A DNA stretch of 64,000 bases, from assembly GCA_963758945.1 (NCBI GenBank), contig CAVWXY010000011.1:186001-250000 (forward strand), written 5' to 3'. Of the stretch, positions 45,287 through 54,993 are shown one piece after another (position 1 is the stretch's first letter; every line of letters starts with the position of its first letter). The notes below the pieces were generated by a model that saw nothing but the letters and a program-made list of their open reading frames with translations, was not told where the DNA came from and searched no databases. The position numbers and the translations under genes were made by a program. This DNA is from VAZQ01 sp963758945 (GTDB lineage Bacteria > Pseudomonadota > Alphaproteobacteria > Rhizobiales > Xanthobacteraceae).

Positions 45287-46420
45287 CTATGCCCTGCCGA
45301 CCGAAGCGGGCTCAACAGCCGCATCCGCCTGCTGTCCGCAATCCGGTTCGGCCAGGCAGGTAGCGATACGCTCTGACGCCCGACCATCGCCGTAGGGCGA
45401 CGCCTCGCGGGCGCGCTTCTCGCAAGCCAACAATGCCGTGTCACGCAACAGATGCGCGCGCGCCGGCGGTAGCAGCGTATTCCAGCCGAGCACGACTAGC
45501 TCGGTCCATTCGGTCTCGTCGCGCAGCGTCACACAGGGCACACGATGAAAGAACGCCTCCTTCTGTACGCCGCCGGAATCGGTGACGATGAGGGCAGCGT
45601 TGCACTCGAGCTGCAGCATGTCGAGGTAGCCGACAGGTTCCGTGAGCACCCCACCAGCGGCCGCAAACGCGTTGCGGATATCGGTGTCGAGCACAGAGCG
45701 CATGCGCGGATGCAAAGGCAGAACCACGCACCGCTCGCGACAGAGATCGACGAGCCCGGCAAAAATGGCTGCTAAAGCAGCAGGACTATCCGTGTTTTCG
45801 GCCCGGTGGACGGTGACAAGGACGTAGCTTTTCGGCTCCAGCCGCAACGTCTCAAGGATGCGGCTGTGCTGTTGGGCACGCGCGCGGAACAGCAACACCG
45901 AGTCATACATCACGTCGCCGACCTGCCGGACCGCGCTCGTTGCAATCCCCTCGGCCGCGAGATTGCGTGCGGCAACCTCGGTCGGCGCGAACAGCAATGT
46001 CGAGACGTGGTCCACCAGGATGCGGTTGATCTCCTCCGCCATACGCCGATTGAATGAGCGCAATCCCGCTTCGACGTGGGCGATCGGAATGTGCAGCTTG
46101 GCGGCCGCGAGCGCACCGGCGAGCGTCGAGTTGGTATCGCCATAAACTAAAACCCAATCCGGCTGCTCCGCCAGCGCAACCTTCTCGATGCCCTCCAGCA
46201 TGCGTCCGGTCTGCTCACCATGCGGTCCCGAGCCCACGCCGAGATTGTAGGCTGCGGGAAGAAGCCCAAGCTCCTCGAAGAAGAGCGCGGACATCGTCGC
46301 GTCATAGTGCTGCCCTGTGTGGAGGACGACTTCGCGCAGGCCGGCTGCGCGCAAGGCTTGCGAGACCGGAGCCGACTTGATGAATTGTGGCCGCGCCCCG
46401 ACCACGGTGAGAATCTTCAT
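45287..46420 (-). CDS. wecB: Non-hydrolysing UDP-N-acetylglucosamine 2-epimerase
   Basis: 377 residues from ATG 46420, preceded by GGAGG and overlapping the GT4 stop (ATGA). MKILTVVGARPQFIKSAPVS at the start, GQHYD, VYGDTNSTLAGALAAAKLHI, HVEAGLRSFNRRMAEEINRI and VTDSGGVQKEAFF are the family's markers. It interconverts UDP-GlcNAc and UDP-ManNAc, or, as WbpI does, acts on UDP-2,3-diacetamido glucuronic acid. The hydrolysing NeuC/LegG type cannot be fully excluded by eye, but the motifs fit WecB better. Confidence 0.9.
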   Translation of the reverse strand: MKILTVVGARPQFIKSAPVSQALRAAGLREVVLHTGQHYDATMSALFFEELGLLPAAYNLGVGSGPHGEQTGRMLEGIEKVALAEQPDWVLVYGDTNSTLAGALAAAKLHIPIAHVEAGLRSFNRRMAEEINRILVDHVSTLLFAPTEVAARNLAAEGIATSAVRQVGDVMYDSVLLFRARAQQHSRILETLRLEPKSYVLVTVHRAENTDSPAALAAIFAGLVDLCRERCVVLPLHPRMRSVLDTDIRNAFAAAGGVLTEPVGYLDMLQLECNAALIVTDSGGVQKEAFFHRVPCVTLRDETEWTELVVLGWNTLLPPARAHLLRDTALLACEKRAREASPYGDGRASERIATCLAEPDCGQQADAAVEPASVGRA

Positions 46421-47544
46421 GCCTCCGACCTGACCGGCTCGCGCCTCGCCCCTTCCAGCGCGCGACGGATGAGATCGGTTGTCTGCTGCGCACGCTGGTC
46501 CCACGAATGCTCGCGCACGATGAGCTCATGGCCACGCCGGCCCATGGCCCGCGCCTCGGCCGGATTTGCCGCGAGCTCCGCCACGGCCGTGGCCAGCGCC
46601 GCCGCGTTGCCCGGCGGAATCACCAAGCCGCACGCGCTCTTGCGCACCAGATCGGCTTGGCCGGGATAGTCGGAGACCACCGCCGGCACCCCGCAGGCCA
46701 TGATCTCGAACAGCTTGATCGGAAACAGCCCAGTGTTGTCGGTATCGCTGTCACGGATTTTTGGGACCAAAGCCGCGACCGCACCCGCCACCACCGCACC
46801 GACCTCGGCATAAGGAAGCCGCCCGAGATAGCGCAGATGAGGAATGCGGGCGGCGGCCGCTTCGACGGTCGCGCGCATCTGACCGTCGCCGACAATCACC
46901 AGGGACACGTCGCCGGGCCACGACGGGTGCTGTGCCGCCTCGATCATGGTGTCGATGCCCTGCCAGCGCGCGAAGCCGCCGAAGAAAACCGCATAACGCG
47001 CCGGCAGGCCGGGTGGTCGCCGCCGGTCGGGATTGAAATACGCGAGGTTAGCGCCGTTCGGAATGACGTCGATGGTGTTGCCGCAACCCTCGTCGCGCAG
47101 CCAGCGCTGCAACTGCGGCGTGACCGCCACCAGGGCGTCGGCCCAGCGGTGTTGCAAGCGCTGCAGCCGGATCAGCAGGCCTTTGATGTGGCGGATCCAC
47201 GGATAGGTCACGGCAATATCGATATGCGGGCCGTTGATCTCGTGGATGATCGGCTTGCGCGTGAGCCGCGCGAGCAGCGCCGTCGGAAACGCCATGTTGT
47301 GGCCGCGCACGTATACAAGATCGAACGACCGCCAGCGCGCCGCCAGGCGCGCCTGCAGCCGCACGTGTTCCCAAATCCGCCGCAGCAGGCCAGGCAGCTC
47401 GAACCGATCAGAATAGCGCGGCAGAAACAGGTCGACGGCGAAGGCGCGCCGGCGCAGGCCTTCGACGATCTCGAACACATGCGTGTACGACGCCTGCCCT
47501 TCGCGCGGTGCTTCGAGGGTCAGATAGGCAATCTTGATGGGCAT
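46417..47544 (-). CDS. GT4-family glycosyltransferase
   Basis: 375 residues. The N-terminal domain shows KIAYLTLEAPREGQASYTHV and a membrane-near basic region. LIHEINGPH-type sequence (PIIHEINGPHIDIAVTYPWI) follows, then VIPNGANLAYFNP. The donor-binding half has FFGGFARWQGIDTMIEA and LFPIKLFEIMACGVPAVVSD with the EX7E-like acidic residues. It should transfer a sugar to the growing lipid-linked glycan at the inner face of the membrane. It is coupled to wecB by a 4-base overlap. Confidence 0.88.
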   Translation of the reverse strand: MPIKIAYLTLEAPREGQASYTHVFEIVEGLRRRAFAVDLFLPRYSDRFELPGLLRRIWEHVRLQARLAARWRSFDLVYVRGHNMAFPTALLARLTRKPIIHEINGPHIDIAVTYPWIRHIKGLLIRLQRLQHRWADALVAVTPQLQRWLRDEGCGNTIDVIPNGANLAYFNPDRRRPPGLPARYAVFFGGFARWQGIDTMIEAAQHPSWPGDVSLVIVGDGQMRATVEAAAARIPHLRYLGRLPYAEVGAVVAGAVAALVPKIRDSDTDNTGLFPIKLFEIMACGVPAVVSDYPGQADLVRKSACGLVIPPGNAAALATAVAELAANPAEARAMGRRGHELIVREHSWDQRAQQTTDLIRRALEGARREPVRSEA

Positions 47545-47605
47545 CGTCTTACCGGGAGTCGGGCGAATGGGGTTGTCGGGAAAACAAAAGATGTATGGCG
47601 CGCGA

Positions 47606-48700
47606 TCATAGGGTTTCCGCGATGAGATCGTCGGGCGCGTAATCGCGGCTGGCGGCGCGCCCGATCAGGTCCCAGTAGTGGATCGGTGAAAGTCCCTGCC
47701 CGGGACGCTTCACGGTCAGGTTTTGCGCGCTGAACCGCTCGCCACGACGGATCGGCAACCGGGCGGCGATGCTCTTGCGGGCGATCGGCATGGTCTTGAG
47801 CTCCGACGGCATCGGCACTTTGCGGCCGTCGCCGAGCGCGCGCTCGACCTGGCGGATGCCGTTCACCATCGCAGCGAACTGCTCCGGTTCGATCGAAGCG
47901 ACGTGGTCCGGCCCGGGCAGGGTGCGGTCGAGCGTGAGATGCTTCTCGATCACGACCGCGCCCAGCGCCACCGCGGCGATGGGGACGGCGATGCCTTTGC
48001 TGTGATCGGAAAATCCGATCGGCAGCCCGTACGCCTCTGCCATCGTCGCCATCGCCTTGAGATTGATTTCATCGTCCATGGCGGGATAGTCCGACGTGCA
48101 ATGCAGCAGCACCACGTTGCGGTGGAGCGCCTCGCGCCCTGCTGCGCTCTCGTGCGCGGCACGAAAGGCGTCTCGCGTCGGTTCGCCACTGCCGACATAG
48201 CCGAAGGCAAGCACGCCGAGGGCTTCGCCGATCTCGTCCATGGTGGCCATCCCGGTGGACAGGATGACGGCGCGTTTCGCCCGCGCGATGGCGAGGAGCA
48301 GCGGCGCATTGGTCAGGTCCCCGGAGCCGACCTTGAGCTGCCGCAGCCCGAGCCCCTCGATCAGCAGGTGAAGGCTCACATGGTCGAACGGCGTCGACAG
48401 GAAGGCGATGCTGCGTTCCTCGCAGCGCGCGATCAGGCGGCGGTGCGCCTCGTCATCGAGCTCGAGCGCCTTGAGCATGGCAAGCTGGCTGTCGGAGTTG
48501 CCAGTATTGCGTACTTGATAGTCGGCTTTCTTCGCGGCGCGCGAAACGAACTGTTCGGCGCGAAAGGTCTGGAACTTGACCACGTCGGCGCCAGCACCCG
48601 CGGCGGCCTCCACCAGCGCTAGAGCGAGGTCGAGTTGTCCGTTGTGATTCACGCCGGCTTCCGCGATCACCATGACCGCGCCGCCCCTATCGTCCGTCAT
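47606..48700 (-). CDS. N-acetylneuraminate synthase-family nonulosonate synthase (NeuB/LegI-like)
   Basis: 364 residues. The TIM-barrel NeuB domain starts VIAEAGVNHNGQLDLALALV, with ADVVKFQTFRAEQFVS, LKVGSGDLTNAPLL, LHCTSDYPA and IGFSDHSKGI. HLTLDRTLPGPDH binds the metal and phosphoenolpyruvate. Residues about 300-355 are the SAF (antifreeze-like) domain: SIAARLPIRRGERFSAQNLT. It condenses a 6-carbon N-acyl-mannosamine-type sugar with phosphoenolpyruvate. Next to a LegC-type aminotransferase, a legionaminic-type product is likelier than sialic acid. AAGGACC precedes the start. Confidence 0.9.
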   Translation of the reverse strand: MTDDRGGAVMVIAEAGVNHNGQLDLALALVEAAAGAGADVVKFQTFRAEQFVSRAAKKADYQVRNTGNSDSQLAMLKALELDDEAHRRLIARCEERSIAFLSTPFDHVSLHLLIEGLGLRQLKVGSGDLTNAPLLLAIARAKRAVILSTGMATMDEIGEALGVLAFGYVGSGEPTRDAFRAAHESAAGREALHRNVVLLHCTSDYPAMDDEINLKAMATMAEAYGLPIGFSDHSKGIAVPIAAVALGAVVIEKHLTLDRTLPGPDHVASIEPEQFAAMVNGIRQVERALGDGRKVPMPSELKTMPIARKSIAARLPIRRGERFSAQNLTVKRPGQGLSPIHYWDLIGRAASRDYAPDDLIAETL

Positions 48701-48767
48701 GCAATGGTCCTTGGCTTAGCGCTGTCTTGATCGCACCGTTCGCGGCTGTACCCGATTACGCCCATAG

Positions 48768-49994
48768 TTAACCGACCAGATTCGTTCCCAGAACAGCTGA
48801 GGACGGCAGATTGACAATCCGGTCTTCCAACGCTTCGGCCGCCGACAGGTCCATGCGCGGACAATGCGCATACATCGGCAAATGATGCATGGTCGTCCAC
48901 ACCGGTCGGCACTGCAAGCCGCGCGCGTGGCAGGCTTCGAGGAACGCATCGCGTGTCACGACATCGGGCTTATCGAGCAGCATCGCCACTAGCCAGTAAT
49001 TGCTCTCGGCGTAACCTGCATCGGCGAAGATAGTCGCACCAGGCATGTTGCTAAAGCTTTCCATGTAGCGCGCCGCAAGCTTCCGCTTTGCGGGTAGGAA
49101 AACGCCGAGTTGTTCGAGCTGCGCGCAGCCAAGCGCTGCATTGATGTTCGGCAGCCGGTAGTTGTAGCCGACTTCGTCGTGCAGGAAGGCCCATTTGTGG
49201 GGCTGCTTTGCGGTCGTGGTAAGGTGCTTGGCGGCTTGCGCGATGGTCGAATCCGTGGTCAGGATCGCGCCGCCGCCGCCGGTTGTCACCACCTTGTTGC
49301 CGTTGAAGCTGAGCGCGGAGACGATTCCATGATAGCCGACATGGCGGTCCTTGTAGCGGGAACCAAGCGCCTCGGCGACGTCTTCGATTAGCGCAAGGCT
49401 CCAGCGCCTGGCGACGTCGGCCAGCGCGTCCATGTCGGTCGGGTGGCCGAACGTATGCATTGGCACGACCGCGGCGATGCGTCGTCCGGTTAGGCGGTTG
49501 CGGCAGCCGTCCGCGGTGACCTCGGCGACGTCAGCGAGATGGCGATCAAGCTTGTCCGGGTCGAGCCCGAGGCTCGCCGGATCCGTGTCGCAGAGATGTG
49601 GAATCGCGGCGCAGTAGCTAACTGCGTTGGCGGTCGCGATGAATGTGAGTGCCGGCATTAGCACCTCGTTGCCTGCCTTGACCCCGGCAAGAAGTAGGCA
49701 CATGTGCAACGCCGCCGTCCCGTTCACGACGGCGACCGCGTGCGGCACTTCGCACTGCTCGGCAAGGCGCTTCTCGAACTCTTCAACAAAGCGCCCAGCC
49801 GAGGAGACCCAGCCAGTGTCGATTGTCTCCTTGACGTACTCCCATTCCCGGCCAGAGAATTGCGGTTCGTGCAGCGCGACGGGCCGCCGCGCGTTGCCCA
49901 CGACGGTCTCGATGGCGCGGATCGCGGTTTCGGGGTCGAACGCGCCGAAGCGTTTGCCTGATGCCGCGGAGCGTTGCGACGTGATAGTCGACAT
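48768..49994 (-). CDS. LegC-family sugar-nucleotide aminotransferase
   Basis: 408 residues, PLP-dependent DegT fold. Markers are LHEPQFSGREWEYVKETIDT, GWVSSAGRFVEEFE (the LegC/PglE type start), VVNGTAALHMCLLLAGV, EVLMPALTFIATANAVSY, MHTFGHPTDMDAL, and SFNGNKVVTTGGGGAI with PLP-lysine Lys234. It aminates C4 of a UDP-4-keto-6-deoxy-GlcNAc-type sugar. The needed 4,6-dehydratase (LegB) is not in the window in its usual form. It is followed after 67 bases by the NeuB-like gene. Confidence 0.9.
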   Translation of the reverse strand: MSTITSQRSAASGKRFGAFDPETAIRAIETVVGNARRPVALHEPQFSGREWEYVKETIDTGWVSSAGRFVEEFEKRLAEQCEVPHAVAVVNGTAALHMCLLLAGVKAGNEVLMPALTFIATANAVSYCAAIPHLCDTDPASLGLDPDKLDRHLADVAEVTADGCRNRLTGRRIAAVVPMHTFGHPTDMDALADVARRWSLALIEDVAEALGSRYKDRHVGYHGIVSALSFNGNKVVTTGGGGAILTTDSTIAQAAKHLTTTAKQPHKWAFLHDEVGYNYRLPNINAALGCAQLEQLGVFLPAKRKLAARYMESFSNMPGATIFADAGYAESNYWLVAMLLDKPDVVTRDAFLEACHARGLQCRPVWTTMHHLPMYAHCPRMDLSAAEALEDRIVNLPSSAVLGTNLVG

Positions 49995-50024
49995 GTCCAG
50001 TCCTGTCCCTTAAATTGCTGTCTA

Positions 50025-51000
50025 TTAGCGAACGCTGCCTGCGAGAGCTGCATCGACGAGCCGGTCCGCGATCTCCGGCATGCGCACTTGCGCGACCCAG
50101 CCGAGCATTTGCCGCGCGCGCTCCGAATTGCCGATGCTGACGGGGATATCGGTCGAGCGCATGAGCACCTCGCTGCTCGTCACATGGTCCTTCCAGTTTA
50201 AGCCGAGCCGGCGAAATACGCGGTCCACGAAGTCTGCCAGCGAGGTACCGATACCTGTGGCAATGACGAAATCCTCTGCCGTGTCCCGCTGCAGCATCAT
50301 GCGCATGCTAACGACGAAGTCGGGGGCCCAGCCCCAGTCGCGCACGATGGCGACATTGCCGAGTTGCAACCTCTTCTCTTGCTTGCGCGCGATTGCGATG
50401 GCACCGCGCACTACGCGCGGGACAACAAAGCCTTCCGGCCGCAGCGGAGATTCATGGTTGAACATGATACCGGAACACGCGAACAGCCCAAACACCTCCC
50501 GATAGTTGCGGACGAGCATAGTCGCCGCCGCCTTGGCCACGCCGTAGGGCGTGCTCGGTCGAAACGGCGTCTCCTCGTCGAGCGGTGCGCAGCCGCTGTC
50601 GCCAAAGCACTCGGCGGACGACGCATTGTAGAACCGCGCGTTGGATCTGAGGGAACGGATCGCTTCGAGGATGTTGAGCGTACCGATCGCGTGAACTCGT
50701 GAAGGTCTCGACCGGTTGCGCGAACGACAGTCCAACCGACGACTGACCCGCGAGGTTGTAGATTTCGTCAAACGCGATTGCCTGGATTGTGGAGCGAACG
50801 GCGCCAAAATCCTGCATCTGCACAGCGTGGACGCGCACGCGGTCGGCGATGCCCAGGCGTCGCAGCTTTTCGAGGCCGGCATGCGGCTGACGGGCGGTGC
50901 CGTACACCTCGTAGCCGTGCTGCAACAGGTCTGCGGCAAGGTACGCCCCATCTTGGCCGGTAATGCCAAAAATCAGCGCACGCTGCAATCTAGCGGTCAT
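50025..51000 (-). pseudogene. GDP-mannose 4,6-dehydratase-family SDR with a frameshift
   Basis: ATG 51000 (overlapping the gmd stop) opens ALIFGITGQDGAYLAADLLQ, a Gmd-type Rossmann start, and IYNLAGQSSVGLSFAQPVET. Near 50695-50705 the frame shifts and continues HAIGTLNILEAIRSLRSNAR, FYNASSAECFGDSG, the catalytic TPYGVAKAAA and DWGWAPDFVVSMRMML, ending at 50025. Apart from the shift it is full length. It may act as a second dehydratase or as a 4-keto reductase, making GDP-6-deoxy sugars. Sequencing error is possible since the rest is well conserved. Confidence 0.85.
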
Positions 51001-52063
51001 ATACCGTCTTGCCGGCAACGCCTCGTCGATCCACCAGCGCCAGATCATACTGGACCATCTCGTGGACGAGCTCGGCAAACTTGACATTGCAATGCCAGCC
51101 GAGTTTGGTGCGCGCCTTAGTGGCGTCGCCACACAGGATGTCGACCTCGGTCGGGCGGAAGAATTGCGGGTCGACCTCGATTAGAACTTCTCCTGTGCGC
51201 TTATCAATGCCCTTCTCATCCACACCCGAACCCTTCCAGCCGACCCGGCATTCAACCTCGGCAAAGGAGCGTTCGACGAACTCGCGAACGCTGTGGGTTT
51301 CACCGGTTGCCAACACGTAGTCGTCGGGCGTGGGCTGCTGCAGCATCAGCCACATCCCTTCTACGTAGCTGCGTGCATGGCCCCAGTCGCGTTGTGCATC
51401 GAGATTGCCCAGGAAAAGTTTTGCCTGCCGTCCCCTGCTGATAGCCGCCACCGCGCGGGTGATCTTGCGCGTCACGAAGGTTTCGCCGCGCGTCGCTCCC
51501 TCATGATTGAACAGGATGCCGTTCGAGGCGTGGATACTATAGGCTTCGCGGTAGTTGACCGTGATCCAGTAGGCGTAAAGCTTGGCGACCCCGTAGGGAC
51601 TCCGCGGATAGAACGGCGTAGTCTCGCTCTGTGGCACCTCCTGTGCCTTGCCGTAAAGCTCGGAGGTCGACGCCTGGTAGAAGCGTGTCTTCTTTTCCAG
51701 CCCGGCGATGCGGATCGCCTCTAAGAGGCGAAGCGGACCGATCGCGTCGGCATTGGCCGTGTATTCTGGTGTCTCGAAGCTGACATAGACGTGGCTCTGC
51801 GCCGCCAGGTTGTAAATCTCGTCGGGCTGAATGCGCTGCACGAGATGGAGGAGGCTGCTTGCATCAGTCAAGTCTCCATAGTGCAGGAAAAAACGCACGC
51901 TGTCTTCGTGCAGGTCGCGGTAGAGATGCTCGATGCGCCCTGAGTTGAACGACGATGAGCGGCGACGCAGGCCGTGCACAATGTAGCCCTTGTTTAACAG
52001 GAATTCCGCCAGATAGGCTCCGTCCTGACCAGTTACCCCGGTAATGAGCGCAACTTTCGACAT
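50990..52063 (-). CDS. gmd: GDP-mannose 4,6-dehydratase
   Basis: 357 residues from ATG 52063, overlapping the upstream stop (TGATG). ALITGVTGQDGAYLAEFLLN, HGLRRRSSSFN, RFYQASTSELYGKAQEVPQS, SPYGVAKLYAYWITVNYREA with catalytic Tyr and Lys, and FFRPTEVDILCGDATKARTK are all diagnostic of Gmd. It converts GDP-mannose to GDP-4-keto-6-deoxymannose, the entry point to GDP-fucose, rhamnose, perosamine and others. GDP-mannose would come from the ManC at 6.9 kb. Confidence 0.95.
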   Translation of the reverse strand: MSKVALITGVTGQDGAYLAEFLLNKGYIVHGLRRRSSSFNSGRIEHLYRDLHEDSVRFFLHYGDLTDASSLLHLVQRIQPDEIYNLAAQSHVYVSFETPEYTANADAIGPLRLLEAIRIAGLEKKTRFYQASTSELYGKAQEVPQSETTPFYPRSPYGVAKLYAYWITVNYREAYSIHASNGILFNHEGATRGETFVTRKITRAVAAISRGRQAKLFLGNLDAQRDWGHARSYVEGMWLMLQQPTPDDYVLATGETHSVREFVERSFAEVECRVGWKGSGVDEKGIDKRTGEVLIEVDPQFFRPTEVDILCGDATKARTKLGWHCNVKFAELVHEMVQYDLALVDRRGVAGKTVYDR

Positions 52064-53634
52064 CAATTTATCTCGCGATTGCACGACGGAGTCAGCTTGT
52101 CAGGCGCTGATGGGCCGCAGGAGCCACTGGTTAGAAACATCGCCTTGGCGAGCTTCGTGGCAGCATCGAGGAAGCCTTCGGCGAAAAAGTCAGCGCTCTG
52201 CGCGAATGCCTGTTGCCACCAGCCAAAAAGCCGCACATCGTCGGCTGCGCGCTCACGTAGTACTGCCAGAAGCTGCGACGGCGTTCTGATATGGGGCATG
52301 GCGGGCTTAAGTTCATTGAGGCCGAATGTGCCAGCGAGGCCGTTCGAAATCGACCCACCGCAAAGGGAGATTGCGCCGCGGCCGAGAGCGAGCGCTTCGA
52401 CCAGGCTCATCGAGTTATAGGCAAGTACGATATCCGCGTCGAGCATGGCTTCGAATGGATTAGCGTCGATCGGTAGCAACCTGAAGCGCTTTTCTGCTCC
52501 TTGTGCCATGACGCGGTAAGCGTCGATTTGCGAGCCTTCCTCGGGATGGAGCTTGAATACCACTTCGTGCTCCGGTGCATCTTCCGCGGCGGTGCGCGCG
52601 AATTCGGTCCAGAACGCGATCGCCGCTGAGCGGACGGTTGCCTGGGTCATGAAAAGAAGGCGAAGCGGGCCGGGGCGCCGTATATGGTTCTTCGCGGCCG
52701 GACGGTAGTGATCCATTGCAGCCGCGCCAACCGACACAGCTTCGCCGTCGGTCCAGAATCCCGACTCCGCGATCTGCCGCTTAAATGCCGGCCCGAAAAG
52801 CCAGATGCGGTCCGGGAAAGCAAGCTCCGCCCGCATGGCACGATAAGAGGCTGGCCACGCATAGTCGGGGCAATGAGCGCTTACCATGCCGTGCTGTAGT
52901 TCGACGACCGGGATGCCCAGCTCGCGCGCTGCCGCAATCTCGCCGCTGCGCCCGGGGGCGTAGGTCACCATCAAGACGCGGGCGCGAATCTTTTCGAACA
53001 GACGGCGGAAGAGGCGCCGCCGTGCCTCGAACAATCCGAGCGCCAGCAGGATTTGCCGGCACCGCACGCCTACATCGAGCGGTAGCTCCGTCTGAGCGAG
53101 AATCGAGTCAATCGCAGCGGCCACCCGGCGCACGCGCAGCGTTCTCATCAGCCAGAGGGCGTGCATTTCGGCGAGCGATCGATGCGGATCGAGGTCGATA
53201 GTTGGGGCCTGTATCCCGGCGCGCGGACCGCCCAACCACGAGTGCTTGAGCACGACCAGCGGCAGACGCATCTGCTCGGCATCGAGCAAAGCGCCATAGA
53301 TCATGTCGCGCTCCTTGCCGTCGCTAAACATGTGTATGCGCGGCACCTGAAGGATCACGACGGTGCCGCCGTCCCTGCCAGCGGGGACGGCAGCCGCTTG
53401 CCGCCACGCGCTGGCAAGTTGCGATGGATAGCGGCGCAGCCGGTCCGTCACCTTGTCGGCCCATGACGCCCTTCCCGCCGCCGATCCGTTTTGCGGATTC
53501 ATCAGCTGCCATACGAGCTGCATCTTGGCCACCGGCCATGCCCGCCAGCGCCCAAGGCGCGGCTCCATGATGCCGGGCAGGCGATCGATCTCCTCAAAGT
53601 GCGCGTAGACCTCGGCTTGGGTCAGCATCGCCAT
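52063..53634 (-). CDS. Putative GT-B-fold glycosyltransferase of unknown family
   Basis: 523 residues. The C-terminal half has sequence typical of CDP-glycerol- or capsule-type GT-B proteins: VVELQHGMVSAHCPDYAWPA, RIWLFGPAFKRQIAE, LRLLFMTQATVRSAA, VVFKLHPEEGSQIDAYRVMA, LDADIVLAYNSMSLVEALAL, GRGAISLCGG. No signal or membrane segments. The start abuts the preceding stop (TAGATG), so translation is coupled. It shares only general fold features with the proteins at 53635 and 57220. Acceptor and donor are unknown. Confidence 0.65.
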   Translation of the reverse strand: MAMLTQAEVYAHFEEIDRLPGIMEPRLGRWRAWPVAKMQLVWQLMNPQNGSAAGRASWADKVTDRLRRYPSQLASAWRQAAAVPAGRDGGTVVILQVPRIHMFSDGKERDMIYGALLDAEQMRLPLVVLKHSWLGGPRAGIQAPTIDLDPHRSLAEMHALWLMRTLRVRRVAAAIDSILAQTELPLDVGVRCRQILLALGLFEARRRLFRRLFEKIRARVLMVTYAPGRSGEIAAARELGIPVVELQHGMVSAHCPDYAWPASYRAMRAELAFPDRIWLFGPAFKRQIAESGFWTDGEAVSVGAAAMDHYRPAAKNHIRRPGPLRLLFMTQATVRSAAIAFWTEFARTAAEDAPEHEVVFKLHPEEGSQIDAYRVMAQGAEKRFRLLPIDANPFEAMLDADIVLAYNSMSLVEALALGRGAISLCGGSISNGLAGTFGLNELKPAMPHIRTPSQLLAVLRERAADDVRLFGWWQQAFAQSADFFAEGFLDAATKLAKAMFLTSGSCGPSAPDKLTPSCNREIN

Positions 53635-54987
53635 CTAGCTACGTCCCACCAACCGGTCCACGAGCCCGAGAATCCGCTCGTCGCTGCGGCCGTCAAGACA
53701 ACCCCACTCCGCCGCGACCCCGGCCTGCGTTGAGGCGAGGGCAGTGAGCTTTGCGGGATTGCCCGCAATATCGCCGAGGATGCGGCGAAACTGCTGCATA
53801 TTGTTCACCGTGACGACACCAGGCACCGCGCGATAATCACTATATCGATACTGGTAGACATCAAAGCTGATGACCGGCCGGCCGCATGCGATCGCCCACC
53901 GGATGGTGGCCGAGAGCGCCGCGACATAGAGGTCGCAGAGCGGGATCAGTTCGGCCGTATCCTCGTCCGCAATCGCGATGCCCGCCTCATGTAACGGCGA
54001 AAGCGTGTTGCCGGCGAGGCGCGGGTGCGGGCGCACAAGAACCGCGAACCGGTGGGCGACGGCGGCGAGCTCTGCCGTCCAGCCTTGGACTAGCGCATCA
54101 AATGAATCAAATTCGCCGTCTGCCATGCGGGTGGTCAATTGATCTGGCGGCAGTGCGCAGAGGAGTAACGGACGTACAGAAAGCCCATAGCGCCGATTTA
54201 CTTCGGCGCGCCGGCGGTCACGGTCCGCAAGCGCAGTCGCGAGCGTCGCGTCGACCGGCGAACCGGTCAAGACCACCCTGTCGGGTGCACAGCCAAGCGC
54301 GCGGTATTGACGTACCATGGTCACGCTCTCCGCCGCAACAATGGCGGGTCCGCAATTCATTGCCCAAGGATTACTGGGGGTCAGGCCGGTGAAATCGAGG
54401 GCGAGCGCATGGGTCATAGGGAGGCGCAGCAGATCGTGCGGTTTGCCCGGCCGCCGCCAGCGTGGGCGCAGGGTCGCGAATAGGCGCTGGTCGAGGCGGC
54501 GGATCTGGTGCGCAGGGAGCCGCCCGAGCGTCGCCGCGGTCTCTTCGGGATTCGGAAAGGTATACGGTAACAGTAAAACCGGTGTGTTGGTACGATGCGC
54601 CGCCGCGACGAGCGCGCGCGAGCGGCTACCGACATTGTCCTCGGCCACCACTGCGAGATCGATTGCGTTATGACGTAGGAGCCGCCGGTAGTGTTGTACG
54701 AGCACGGGCAATCGCCCAAGGTCGCGCGCGTCGCGCAACCACGCGCGCAGCCAGTCCGGAAGCATCGCCACTGTGCCGCGGTGGCTTCCGCTGCTACGGT
54801 CCTCGGCGAGGTTGAGGCAGTGCGCGCCCATCGCCGCAAGCTGCGTGAGGATGGTCCCCGTCTTAGGCCCGCAATCATGGACGAGAAAAAATTGCTCAAC
54901 GTGTCGCGCGCCGACGACGAGTTCGGCCAAGCGCCGTAGCTCGGTGAATTGGCCTGGCGTTTCGACAAGATAGAGAACCCTCAGCAT
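53635..54987 (-). CDS. Unrecognised GT-B-like protein, paralogue of 57220-58749
   Basis: 450 residues. It shares with the 509-residue protein further upstream the motifs LTPSNPWAMNCGPAIVAAES, LLLCALPPDQ, VLVRPHPR, DTAELIPLCDLYVAALSATI and RWAIACGRPVISFDVYQYRY. The HPK/HPR and IRWAIACGKP blocks look like the donor-site end of a GT-B glycosyltransferase or a polysaccharide epimerase-fold protein. No known family name can be given. It begins six bases after asnB and its stop touches the next ATG. Confidence 0.65.
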   Translation of the reverse strand: MLRVLYLVETPGQFTELRRLAELVVGARHVEQFFLVHDCGPKTGTILTQLAAMGAHCLNLAEDRSSGSHRGTVAMLPDWLRAWLRDARDLGRLPVLVQHYRRLLRHNAIDLAVVAEDNVGSRSRALVAAAHRTNTPVLLLPYTFPNPEETAATLGRLPAHQIRRLDQRLFATLRPRWRRPGKPHDLLRLPMTHALALDFTGLTPSNPWAMNCGPAIVAAESVTMVRQYRALGCAPDRVVLTGSPVDATLATALADRDRRRAEVNRRYGLSVRPLLLCALPPDQLTTRMADGEFDSFDALVQGWTAELAAVAHRFAVLVRPHPRLAGNTLSPLHEAGIAIADEDTAELIPLCDLYVAALSATIRWAIACGRPVISFDVYQYRYSDYRAVPGVVTVNNMQQFRRILGDIAGNPAKLTALASTQAGVAAEWGCLDGRSDERILGLVDRLVGRS

Positions 54988-54993
54988 CGCCGG

